This document shows, piece after piece, positions 8,789-16,255 of a stretch of 64,000 nucleotides of DNA. Position numbers and translations under genes: made by a program. Numbering within the stretch: position 1 is the first letter of the stretch; every line of letters starts with the position of its first letter. This DNA comes from UBA5336 sp039818165. Lineage in GTDB: Bacteria; Pseudomonadota; Alphaproteobacteria; Caulobacterales; Hyphomonadaceae. The stretch lies in assembly GCA_039818165.1 (NCBI GenBank), contig JBCBUL010000001.1, forward strand, positions 186,001-250,000, written 5' to 3'. The notes beneath the pieces are model-generated. The model made no database searches. It was not told the origin of the DNA and saw only the letters and a program-made list of their open reading frames with translations.

Positions 8789-9063
8789 ATCACAAGTGTC
8801 GCCTATTGGCCCATTTTAGACATTGGGGTTGCTCGAATGAATGTCCGAAAACCGGAATCAAGCTGCCGTAGTGAGCGGCTCAAAACGCCCTAAAACGGTC
8901 GCTGGCGCTTAGTCAAAATTTTCCGAACGCTGCGACACCCACGTACCACGAAAGCAGCTGAATTGAGTGAGTTCCTTCGCTATGCTGAAGAGAAATTGTC
9001 CCCATCAAGATGCGGTCAGTCGGAGATCAAAAATGCAAGAGCTGTCGGCAATTGGTTTAACGT
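8789..9063 (+). other. AT-richer intergenic stretch, no supported feature
   Basis: Between convergent ftsY and the hydrolase gene. Composition is more AT-rich than flanking coding DNA. Short reading frames exist but show no ribosome-binding site, codon bias or recognisable motif. No tRNA or strong hairpin seen. Confidence 0.5.
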
Positions 9064-10386
9064 TCATTTCAGAGTCGTGTTGAAAAACTCGATGAGTGCG
9101 CGCCAGGCCGCCACTTTCAACTTGGCTTCTTCCGTCGCTCCAGCATTATTCTCACCCCTGATCGGCGCGTACCCATCACCCGATAGATAGTGCGTCGCTG
9201 TTTCACCAACCCAAAGCTCCGTTTGGAGGCCGGCGCGATCACGGGTTTCCTTAATCGATCGCGCCATAGGACCAGATGCCCAGACGGTGTCTTCATCACC
9301 GCCCACCAGAAACACCGGCTCGTCAATATCTTCCACGCGAATTCTAGCGGCATCGGCGCGTTCAGGATAGGCGGCTCGACCGGCATCGTGGGGGGTACGA
9401 AGCCTGACAGTCTCATTTGGATTACCGTATTTGGCGTACTCTTCCTTGATCCCAACATAAGGCACAAACGGGAGTGGATCGCCACGCCACGTGAAGCTTG
9501 AGAACCTGTTCTCCTCCACACCATCGCCAAACCCCTCCCAGATGACATCGGTGGGCACGACGGCGGCTACAGAGCTAAAGCCTTCGATCAAAGACGAGCC
9601 CGCCAAAACGAACTCAGCGCCTTTCGAAACTCCGTAAAGCCCCATTCGGTCTGAATTCACGTCAGAACGCGTGCGCAGGTAATCTCGAGCAGTCTCCAGT
9701 CGATCAATTGGGATATTCACAAAAGTGTCGGGCAAGTCCGGGAACTGTGCGGTTCCTCCCCAGCCTGCGGGTGAATAGTAGGGCAAACCCAAAACAGCAA
9801 AACCGCGCGACGCGAACTTCGCGCCAACGTTTCTGGCAGACCGATCTCCTCCTTCTGACCCCCCCAGCGTAATGATGACAGGCGGAGTATCGATATTGTC
9901 GGGCAGGAAAAGAAACGCGCCGACGAGATTTGCGTCGACCGGTTGTTCTGTGAATCTTTCATTCTCCTGCCCGATGGTGATCGTATCCGTGAACTCAACT
10001 GTTCGATCATCTCCAACATCGATCAAAACGCTTACTTGTGTAGGGTCGGCATTTTCGGGGGCGAGTTCCGACGTATCGGTCATGGACCAGAACAACCCCG
10101 CTGGGGCAACGCCTGAGTAGGAGCCCGAGATCGGAGCGTGCTGCGACACGTCTACAAGTTGATCTTCTGGAGCGTAAAGCGCACTCGCTTCAAACACCGT
10201 CAAACGGTTTCTACCGAATGACCGCCGCGTTGTGATGCGCACATTCTGCTCAACGTTTTCGATGAATATGTCCACGGGATCGCCAGAAAGCGACGTTTCT
10301 GACCGTACTATGAATTGCGGTTTTGCCGATACGCAAGCGGCTAACGTCATCAAGACAAAGAAAATAATAGGCAAACGAAATCGCAT
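9064..10386 (-). CDS. Lipoprotein alpha/beta hydrolase, acyl-CoA thioesterase/BAAT C-terminal type
   Basis: 440 aa. A lipoprotein signal with lipobox LAAC (Cys18) precedes a thioesterase/BAAT-like N-domain of beta strands (about 25-150). An alpha/beta hydrolase domain follows with nucleophile elbow GVSKG (Ser254), acid in GGDEDTVW (Asp364 or 366) and His399 in THYLSGDG. The family includes acyl-CoA thioesterases and bile-acid-CoA aminoacyltransferases. An exported lipoprotein form suggests an outer-membrane or periplasmic acyl ester substrate instead of a CoA ester (inference). The start has GGAGGGGAG four bases upstream. Codon use is visibly less GC-rich than its neighbours, hinting at acquisition. 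Confidence 0.82.
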   Translation of the reverse strand: MRFRLPIIFFVLMTLAACVSAKPQFIVRSETSLSGDPVDIFIENVEQNVRITTRRSFGRNRLTVFEASALYAPEDQLVDVSQHAPISGSYSGVAPAGLFWSMTDTSELAPENADPTQVSVLIDVGDDRTVEFTDTITIGQENERFTEQPVDANLVGAFLFLPDNIDTPPVIITLGGSEGGDRSARNVGAKFASRGFAVLGLPYYSPAGWGGTAQFPDLPDTFVNIPIDRLETARDYLRTRSDVNSDRMGLYGVSKGAEFVLAGSSLIEGFSSVAAVVPTDVIWEGFGDGVEENRFSSFTWRGDPLPFVPYVGIKEEYAKYGNPNETVRLRTPHDAGRAAYPERADAARIRVEDIDEPVFLVGGDEDTVWASGPMARSIKETRDRAGLQTELWVGETATHYLSGDGYAPIRGENNAGATEEAKLKVAAWRALIEFFNTTLK

Positions 10387-10611
10387 CAGACTCCCCTCCT
10401 ACCCTTTGGCAGTTTTGATGTTAAATCAGATTGTGGAGTCTTTCCAGTTGCTAATCGATCCAATCCACGGTGCCGGAGCGAAATACTATTTCTGCGCTCA
10501 AGAGCACCTCTTTTGCAATTTGATCGACGTCTGACGCGACTTGGTTGCAACTATAGACAACTGGGCTTTGCTTCCCACTTCGTAACACGTTGGAGTTGCT
10601 ATGATTTCGTT

Positions 10612-10622
10612 GGGGGGGGGGG
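10612..10622 (+). repeat. Poly-G tract of 11
   Basis: Eleven consecutive G in an otherwise mixed AT-rich spacer. Such tracts vary in length by slippage and are also common sequencing-error sites. No gene reading through it is convincing. Confidence 0.8.
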
Positions 10623-10815
10623 TTCCAAAAGAGCTTGATGTCGCCGAACCCAGTCTAAAAAGCTTCCAGCTTGGGGCAGTCTTGGTCCGCTGTACGTTTC
10701 CCTGAACGTCTCTTTCTCGCCCCAAGTCGGACACTAAGCAATTTCAGGCCAAAGACCGTTCTCGGCGAACTTCTGCCGTTCGTTCTCCCGGTCAGAAGAT
10801 CCATGGCTCAAAACG

Positions 10816-10835
10816 GGCGGTCGAATCCGACCGCC
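10816..10835. repeat. Perfect 8-bp inverted repeat with 4-base loop
   Basis: GGCGGTCG (10816-10823) and CGACCGCC (10828-10835) surround AATC, 26 bases before the ATG at 10862. There is no T-run, so it is more likely an RNA hairpin in a 5' leader or an operator than a terminator. Confidence 0.55.
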
Positions 10836-10861
10836 TTCACGTCGCTACTATACTCCAGCCC

Positions 10862-11605
10862 ATGGACACGCGCGATCATTATACCTTTGAGCTGGGCTGG
10901 CGGCTGGCGGCTGGCGGCTGGCGGCTGGTGGGGATGACCCTCACCGCGCTCACGGCCCTGCCAGGCCTGGCCGCGGGTTTCCTCTGGAGCCGGGACTGGG
11001 CGCGCGCCGTCGCCGAGCTGCGCCACGCTGAACAGGTTGCCCGCCGCCTGTTGATTGCCGAAGCCGGACGCTTGATCGTACAGGGCGCGGTACAGGTCGG
11101 GCTGGCCACCGCCCGCCATCAGCCTTCGATCCATGCACCGTCCGCGGGGTATTGCCCGTCCAACCTTGCGCCCGGGAACAGCGCGAACGCGGCCCCGGGT
11201 GACGCACAAAGTGGCGCCGCGAACGCAACCCCATCTTTTGCGCTGTTCGAGCCCCTGCCTGATCCGCTCGTTCTTGCGGGTCTTGTCCCGACCGGCGCCA
11301 GTGAGCGCCTGGCCACCCTCGCCCCTGCCGAACAGAAACCGAGGGAAACGCGCGGACTTTTCCGCAGGATTTCGGCGCTGCAAGCTGTCCTCGATGACCC
11401 GGCTGCGGCGGCGCGGCGCATGGCGCGGTTCCTGCTCGCCGGCCGCGCGGGCCAGGCCAGTGCTATCCCGCCGGGCCACGCGCCCGCCTATCGCCGCAGC
11501 CGTTTCCTGGACTGGTCCATGGATGTGCTGCTCCAGGCGCATGCGGCCGCCCGGCGCGCATTGAATCAGGGGTGGCGCGGGGCGGTGCCGGAACAGCCCG
11601 GATAG
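10862..11605 (+). CDS. Hypothetical protein with a heptanucleotide repeat near its start
   Basis: 247 aa, no domain recognised. A basic/hydrophobic N-terminus includes the repeat-encoded WRLAAGGWRL (about residues 14-23), a hydrophobic segment at about 25-40, then a helix rich in Ala/Arg/Glu (HAEQVARRLLIAEAGRLI). A Pro/Ala-rich linker follows, then FALFEPLPDPL and a basic C-terminal half with ARRMARFLLAG. This pattern resembles uncharacterised alphaproteobacterial proteins with a single membrane anchor and an Arg-rich tail. Codon position bias is typical of the GC-rich neighbours, which supports real coding. The 7-bp repeat would shift the frame if its copy number changed. Confidence 0.6.
   Translation: MDTRDHYTFELGWRLAAGGWRLVGMTLTALTALPGLAAGFLWSRDWARAVAELRHAEQVARRLLIAEAGRLIVQGAVQVGLATARHQPSIHAPSAGYCPSNLAPGNSANAAPGDAQSGAANATPSFALFEPLPDPLVLAGLVPTGASERLATLAPAEQKPRETRGLFRRISALQAVLDDPAAAARRMARFLLAGRAGQASAIPPGHAPAYRRSRFLDWSMDVLLQAHAAARRALNQGWRGAVPEQPG
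10895..10928 (+). repeat. Tandem repeat, 7-bp unit GGCTGGC, nearly five copies
   Basis: Four complete perfect units at 10895-10901, 10902-10908, 10909-10915 and 10916-10922, plus six bases of a fifth. It lies in codons 12-23 of the gene starting at 10862. Because seven is not a multiple of three, gain or loss of a unit changes the frame. Confidence 0.9.
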
Positions 11606-11712
11606 TAAAGGCGCCAACGCGGCATATGGGAGACATTTGCAGGCCGGATCACGCGCCATGGGTGTGATCTGCGGGCTACGCGCAACCGTATAGCGGCTAA
11701 GCCTTGTTGGAG

Positions 11713-12639
11713 ATGCCCGTGCCCCATCGCGCCCTGATCGCTGCTATGTTCGCCACGCTCCTGTCGGCCTGCATGGCCGTGCAGCTCAGCCATGGCACGA
11801 TGGGCGATGGGTCAGTGCCCGAGACCGCGATCATCACGACCTATTCCGAGGACGTGCCGCCTGAAGCGCGGGCCGATTTCGAGACGGCCGCGGACATTTG
11901 GGAAAGCTGCCTCGTCTCGGCGGCGCCAATCCACATCCATCTCACCTGGATCCCCCGTGGCCCCACCGGCTTTGCCACCATGAACGGGGCGCGCAATGAA
12001 AGCCATCTGCCCGTCGCCAATGTCTGGTATCCCACCGCGCTCTCCAATGCCCTGGCGGGCGCGCGCCAGAGCGACGCCGATGACATGAACATCTTCCTGT
12101 CGGCACGCACCAATTGGTATTACGCGTCCGAGGCGCCCATCGCGGACGAGCAGACCGACTTCATCAATGTGGCGCTGCATGAAATTGCCCATGGGCTGGG
12201 CATTTCCTCGGGCAGTTTCGTGCCGTGGCAGGGCGAGCCCATCGGCGCAATCGGCCTGCCGAATGAGTGGGTCGACTATTTCGACTATACGTTCGAGCGA
12301 CCCGAACTTGATGGCACACCCACCCTCTATGACAGCTTCATCCGCCTGGCCGATGGGCGCACACTGATGGATTTCGAGAACCCTTCGCTGGAGCTGACCT
12401 ATGCGTTGGCCAATCCGACAATCCATTTCGACGGCGCAGCGGCGCGGGCGGCCAATCGCGGTTATCCCGTTGGGGTGACGCCACTGAACATCTCCCACAT
12501 CCCGGCATTTCCCCGCGCCCCGAACCCGATCATGCTGTACGATAGCGGAAAGGGCGAAAGCATCCACAAGCCGGACGCCGTGCTGCTCGGCATGCTGAAG
12601 GATCTGGGCTGGCACATCGCGGAGGGGTGCGGAGCTTGA
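11713..12639 (+). CDS. Secreted zinc-metalloprotease-like lipoprotein
   Basis: About 308 aa. The signal sequence ends in lipobox LSAC (Cys20). The HEIAHGLGISSG motif (His156-His160) is a classic zinc-protease HExxH helix followed by the G-L-G turn. The usual metzincin third ligand, a His at the eleventh position of the motif, is Ser here, so the third ligand must come from elsewhere or catalysis may differ. The central region (residues 45-150) looks like the ADFETAADIWESC opening of matrixin-like folds. Start is either ATG 11713 or GTG 11719; the latter has TTGGAG at ideal spacing. Overlaps the next gene by 4 bp. Confidence 0.7.
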   Translation: MPVPHRALIAAMFATLLSACMAVQLSHGTMGDGSVPETAIITTYSEDVPPEARADFETAADIWESCLVSAAPIHIHLTWIPRGPTGFATMNGARNESHLPVANVWYPTALSNALAGARQSDADDMNIFLSARTNWYYASEAPIADEQTDFINVALHEIAHGLGISSGSFVPWQGEPIGAIGLPNEWVDYFDYTFERPELDGTPTLYDSFIRLADGRTLMDFENPSLELTYALANPTIHFDGAAARAANRGYPVGVTPLNISHIPAFPRAPNPIMLYDSGKGESIHKPDAVLLGMLKDLGWHIAEGCGA

Positions 12640-13271
12640 GTGAACGGCCCGCGCTTTCGACAGATCTTTCGGCCAGCGTTTTCTGGAACTGGTATTGGAC
12701 GCGCGAAGAGATGGCGGACTTTTGCCGATCCCAGCAGTGGCGCCAGGACGGTAGCAAGGCGGACCTGTTTGCCCGAATTCACGCCCACTTGTCAGGCGAA
12801 GAGGACCCGACGCAACGGCGCAAGCGCTGCACTGGCGCCGTGAATTGGGCCCGCGATCCGCTGACCCCGCAGACCCGCATCGATGTCGGTGTCTCTTTCG
12901 GGCCGAACTTTCGGCGCTTCATGGCTGCGCAAGTCGGGCCCGGTTTTTCCTGTCATAGAGATTTCATGGCCTGGGTGCGCGCCCATCCGGGCAGCACCCT
13001 CTCCGAGGCGATTTCGGCATGGAGGGCCCTCGAGGCGCGCAAGGATGACCCCGAGTTTCGCCGGGAGATCGCAACAGACAACCAATACCTGCAGTATGTG
13101 CGCGATTTTCTCGACGCTTGCCCCGGGAAAACCGCCTCGCAGGCACGCGAAGCATGGCTCGCAAGACGCGCGATGCCCGCCCCAGCGGGGCGGATTGCCT
13201 TCGAACAGGGAGATATCGAATTGAACAGTAGCCGTGCATCGAAACCGCGTTCCGAGCCTACATATGAATGA
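12636..13271 (+). CDS. SAP domain plus DUF6434 domain protein
   Basis: About 211 aa. A helix-extended-loop-helix SAP motif at about residues 12-55 (EEMADFCRSQQW then GSKADLFARIHAHL) suggests nucleic-acid binding. The segment from GAVNWARDPLTPQTRID through HRDFMAWVRAHPG matches DUF6434, which commonly follows SAP in bacteria. A disordered C-terminal 60 residues follow. The TTG at 12636 overlaps the upstream TGA and sits about eight bases after GGAGGGG; a GTG at 12627 is the alternative. Its coupling with a secreted protease gene is odd functionally. Convergent and overlapping by 14 bp with lpd. Confidence 0.75.
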   Translation: MSERPALSTDLSASVFWNWYWTREEMADFCRSQQWRQDGSKADLFARIHAHLSGEEDPTQRRKRCTGAVNWARDPLTPQTRIDVGVSFGPNFRRFMAAQVGPGFSCHRDFMAWVRAHPGSTLSEAISAWRALEARKDDPEFRREIATDNQYLQYVRDFLDACPGKTASQAREAWLARRAMPAPAGRIAFEQGDIELNSSRASKPRSEPTYE

Positions 13272-14673
13272 CCCGGCCATAGGCGTCGAGCACGCTCTCA
13301 TGCATCATCTCACTGAGCGTTGGGTGCGGGAAAATTGTGTGCATCAGGTCTTCCTCGGTCAGCTCCGCCTCGCGGGCGATGACGTAGCCCTGGATCAGCT
13401 CGGTCACTTCCGCGCCGATCATATGGGCGCCTAGCAGTTCCCCGGTCTTGGCGTCAAACACGGTCTTCACCATGCCGTCGCCCGCGCCGAGCGCGATGGC
13501 CTTGCCATTGCCGATGAAGGGGAACTTTCCGACTTTTACCTCGTGGCCGGCTTCTTTCGCGGCGGCTTCGGTCAGGCCGACGCTGGCCACCTGGGGATGG
13601 GAGTAGGTGCAGCCGGGCACGTTTGAGGCGTCGAAGGGGTGGGTCTCATTGGCCCCGGCGATGCCTTCCACGCACATGATGCCTTCATGGCTGGCCTTGT
13701 GGGCGAGCCAGGGCGGGCCGGTGAGGTCGCCAATGGCATAGAGGCCCGGCACGCCGGTGCGCCCAAACCCATCAACCGTCACGTGGGTTTTTTCCACCTC
13801 GACGCCGAGGGTCTCCAGGCCGAGATTTTCCACATTGCCGACAATGCCGATGGCGAGGATCACCCTGTCGGCCTCGATAATTTCGGATTTGCCGCCGGAC
13901 TCCACGGTCGCTTTCACCTTGGTCTTGAGCTTTTCGAGCCCCTTCACCTGCGCGCCGGTCTTTATGGTGATGCCTTGTTTCTCGAACTGCTTCTTCGCCA
14001 TGGCGGAGATTTCAGCGTCTTCCACGGGCAGGATGCGGTCCATCACCTCGACGACGGTGACCTCGCTGCCGAGCTCATTGTAGAAGCTCGCAAACTCGAT
14101 CCCGATCGCGCCGGAGCCGATGACGAGCAGCTTCTTCGGCAGCGCCTTGGGCACCATGGCCTCGCGATATGTCCAGATCAGGTCGCCATCGGGCTCAAGC
14201 CCCGCCTGGGGAATGGCCCGGGCCCGCGCGCCGGTGGCGAGGATGACGTGTTTGGACTGGTAGGCCGTATCCTTGCCGTCCTTGCCCGCGACGATCACCT
14301 TTGGCGCCGCGCTTCCTTTTTCCAGGCGCGCCGTGCCCTCAATCACGGTGATCTTGTTCTTCTTCATCAAATGTTTGACCCCGCCCGATAGCTGGGCCGC
14401 CACGCCGCGCGAGCGCTTCACAATGGCTTCGATATCGGCCTCGGGTTTCACCGGCTTGATGCCGAATTGGTCGGCGGTCTTCATCAAGTGGAACACTTCC
14501 GCCGAGCGCAGCAGCGCCTTGGTCGGGATACAGCCCCAGTTCAGGCACACCCCGCCAAGGTTGTCCTTCTCCACGACGGCCGTCTTCATGCCGAGCTGGG
14601 ACGCCCGGATCGCGGCGACATACCCGCCAGGCCCGGTGCCGATGACGATGAGGTCGAAGTTTGTATCAGCCAT
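13258..14673 (-). CDS. lpdA: Dihydrolipoyl dehydrogenase (E3)
   Basis: FAD flavoprotein that reoxidises dihydrolipoyl groups of the pyruvate dehydrogenase complex with NAD+. The N-terminal FAD motif is GTGPGGYVAAIRASQLG, the redox disulfide is in GGVCLNWGCIPTK, and the second Rossmann motif is GSGAIGIEFASFY. The C-terminal interface contains HPTLSEMMHE, supplying the catalytic His-Glu pair. 471 aa is standard. It is the last gene of the minus-strand pdh operon, starting directly after the stop of the 134-aa membrane protein. Confidence 0.96.
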   Translation of the reverse strand: MADTNFDLIVIGTGPGGYVAAIRASQLGMKTAVVEKDNLGGVCLNWGCIPTKALLRSAEVFHLMKTADQFGIKPVKPEADIEAIVKRSRGVAAQLSGGVKHLMKKNKITVIEGTARLEKGSAAPKVIVAGKDGKDTAYQSKHVILATGARARAIPQAGLEPDGDLIWTYREAMVPKALPKKLLVIGSGAIGIEFASFYNELGSEVTVVEVMDRILPVEDAEISAMAKKQFEKQGITIKTGAQVKGLEKLKTKVKATVESGGKSEIIEADRVILAIGIVGNVENLGLETLGVEVEKTHVTVDGFGRTGVPGLYAIGDLTGPPWLAHKASHEGIMCVEGIAGANETHPFDASNVPGCTYSHPQVASVGLTEAAAKEAGHEVKVGKFPFIGNGKAIALGAGDGMVKTVFDAKTGELLGAHMIGAEVTELIQGYVIAREAELTEEDLMHTIFPHPTLSEMMHESVLDAYGRVIHM

Positions 14674-15078
14674 TCAGGCCTCCCTTGGGTCCGGTATAGT
14701 TTGTTTGCAGTAAGGATGGACGGCGTCGTAGTACGCGAAAGACAATCTATCGAAAGTCACGCTCATGGCAGCGGCTGCGATCAGAGGCATTGCCCAAAGC
14801 ATCGCCAGTATTTTGAGTGTGATTTTTCGCATAAGACGGAGGACTAATGACACCAGAAAAGCAGCGCTGACCAAAAAAAGACCAAAGTTTGCTACTGTAC
14901 GGGCGAGATAGTAGTGAGTTATCTCTGGTGTTTCGTGGGGCCCTTCGTCCCAAGGACAGATGATTTCTGGATCTCGAATCTCTTGTAGGGTGCCGAGTGT
15001 CACCCCAACGACCATGATTAGCCACGGCAAGGCGATCACAATGAAGCTGAGAATAATCGCCCACCACTTCGACTTCAA
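14674..15078 (-). CDS. Membrane protein of unknown function between lpd and bioB
   Basis: 134 aa with about four hydrophobic helices (roughly residues 7-28, 60-82, 88-106 and a shorter one). A loop contains ICPWDEGPHETPEITHYY, and Cys occurs at residues 41 and 125. The start is a TTG overlapping the TGA of the small E2-tail frame (TTGA), and the stop abuts the lpd ATG, so expression should be coupled within the pdh operon. Composition is more AT-rich than the operon genes. No family recognised; an acquired gene is possible. Confidence 0.6.
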   Translation of the reverse strand: MKSKWWAIILSFIVIALPWLIMVVGVTLGTLQEIRDPEIICPWDEGPHETPEITHYYLARTVANFGLFLVSAAFLVSLVLRLMRKITLKILAMLWAMPLIAAAAMSVTFDRLSFAYYDAVHPYCKQTIPDPREA

Positions 15079-15179
15079 AGCAACATAGCCTCGGGCGTTT
15101 CGATGTAGCGTCTGAAGGCGGCGAGGAACTGGCTGCCTTCGGTGCCACCGAGGTTAATGAGTTCGAAGTCGTTGGCCAT
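15075..15179 (-). pseudogene. Duplicated 3' end of aceF (E2 tail), 34-codon open frame
   Basis: Reading ATG at 15179 to TGA at 15075 gives 34 aa: ten unrelated residues (MANDFELINL), then 24 residues matching the E2 C-terminus (GGTEGSQFLAAF onward) at 22 of 24 positions. The DNA match is 65 of 72 bases, and five of the seven differences are silent. Its stop codon overlaps the next gene's TTG start. Either a remnant left when bioB entered the operon, or a translated leader that couples expression. It lacks the catalytic His and cannot be an enzyme. Confidence 0.85.
15078..15149 (+). repeat. Direct repeat, copy 1 (aceF 3' end), downstream of bioB
   Basis: 72 bp matching 16259-16330 at 65 positions in the same orientation. 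The two copies, offset by 1181 bp, bracket the whole of bioB; recombination between them would excise it and leave one intact aceF end. Confidence 0.9.
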
Positions 15180-15196
15180 GGTCGGGCGTTCTTTCG

Positions 15197-16204
15197 TCAG
15201 GTCTGCGCTATCAGTGTTGTTTTGCGGGGCTCGGTGGGGTCAGCGTCAGCGCGCTCGAAGGTCTCGAAACCAATGGCATCGAGCAGGGCGCCGTCGCGGT
15301 CCTCGCCGGGATTGTCCGTGGTCAGCAAGCGGTCGCCTACGAAGATGGAGTTCGCACCTGCCAGCAGGCAAAGCGCCTGGCCTTCCTCGCTCATCGTGTC
15401 GCGCCCGGCCGAGAGCCGCACCCAGCTACTGGGAAAAACGACGCGGCATGTTGCGATCGCGCGCGCCATCTCCACCACGCTGATCGGCGCGCTTTCGCCC
15501 AGCGGCGTGCCCTTGATCGGCACCAGCATGTTCACCGGCACGCTCTCAGGATGGGGTGTGATCTTCGACAATTCATGGATGAGGCCGATGCGGTCTTCGC
15601 GTCCTTCGCCCATGCCCAGAATGCCGCCGCAGCAGAGCTTGATGCCTGCTCCGCGCGCCCGGCCCAGCGTCTCCAGCCGGTCATCATAGGTGCGGGTCGA
15701 GACCACTGTGCCGTAATATTCCGGCGAGGTGTCGAGGTTGTGGTTGTAGTAATCCAGGCCCGCTTCGGCGAGCGCTTCGGCCTGGCCTTCGTCCAGCATG
15801 CCCAGCGTCACGCAGGTCTCTAGCCCCTCGGCCTTCACAGCGCGGATCATCTCGGCCACTTTCGGTACGTCCCGGTCTTTTAGGGATCGCCAGGCTGCGC
15901 CCATGCAGAACCGGTCAGCCCCGCCCGCCTTGGCGCGTTTCGCGGCGGCAACAACCTCGCCGAGCGGCATCAGTTTTTCCGCCTGCAGCCCCGTTTCGAA
16001 TTTGGCGGACTGGCTGCAATAACCGCAGTCTTCCGGGCAGCCGCCGGTCTTGATCGAGAGCAGCTGGCTTTTCTGCACCGCGCCATCGGGCCAATTGGCG
16101 GACTTCACGGCAAGGGCTGACGCAATCAGCTGGTCCAGCGGTTGTTCGTACAGCGTGCGAATATCGTCGCGGGTCCAGTCATGGCGGGGCGTGGTCTGGG
16201 GCAT
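15197..16204 (-). CDS. bioB: Biotin synthase
   Basis: Radical-SAM enzyme inserting sulfur into dethiobiotin, the last biotin step. The 4Fe-4S motif CPEDCGYCSQS follows LLSIKTGG at about residues 50-65. Further motifs are RFCMGAAWR, GLDYYNHNLDTSPEYY, CCGGILGMGE and, near the C-terminus, LLAGANSIFVGD and LLTTDNP. 335 aa is normal. No other bio genes are visible. The location is unusual: inside the pdh operon between aceF and lpd, bracketed by a 72-bp direct repeat of the aceF end. Lipoate synthase, not biotin synthase, would be the expected metabolic partner of E2. Confidence 0.96.
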   Translation of the reverse strand: MPQTTPRHDWTRDDIRTLYEQPLDQLIASALAVKSANWPDGAVQKSQLLSIKTGGCPEDCGYCSQSAKFETGLQAEKLMPLGEVVAAAKRAKAGGADRFCMGAAWRSLKDRDVPKVAEMIRAVKAEGLETCVTLGMLDEGQAEALAEAGLDYYNHNLDTSPEYYGTVVSTRTYDDRLETLGRARGAGIKLCCGGILGMGEGREDRIGLIHELSKITPHPESVPVNMLVPIKGTPLGESAPISVVEMARAIATCRVVFPSSWVRLSAGRDTMSEEGQALCLLAGANSIFVGDRLLTTDNPGEDRDGALLDAIGFETFERADADPTEPRKTTLIAQT

Positions 16205-16255
16205 GGGGCTCTTTCTAATTTATTGGCTGCCCGGTTGGGTAAGCCAGTCCCAGTC

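Larger units (their letters stand above)
10387..10861. other. 475-bp intergenic region, AT-richer, with an 11-G homopolymer and a hairpin
   Basis: Divergent spacer between the hydrolase gene (minus) and the hypothetical gene at 10862 (plus). It holds the hydrolase ribosome-binding site (10391-10399), an uninterrupted run of 11 G (10612-10622) and a perfect 8-bp stem-loop at 10816-10835. Small open frames here have atypical codon use, no ribosome-binding site and no family I know; I treat the region as non-coding. Confidence 0.5.

Noticed and set aside
8963..9190. Short plus-strand frame after ftsY
   Set aside because: Overlaps the hydrolase end on the other strand, has no ribosome-binding site and no family resemblance.
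10498..10734. 78-codon minus-strand frame across the poly-G tract
   Set aside because: Depends on the exact length of a homopolymer and has unnatural composition; treated as non-coding.
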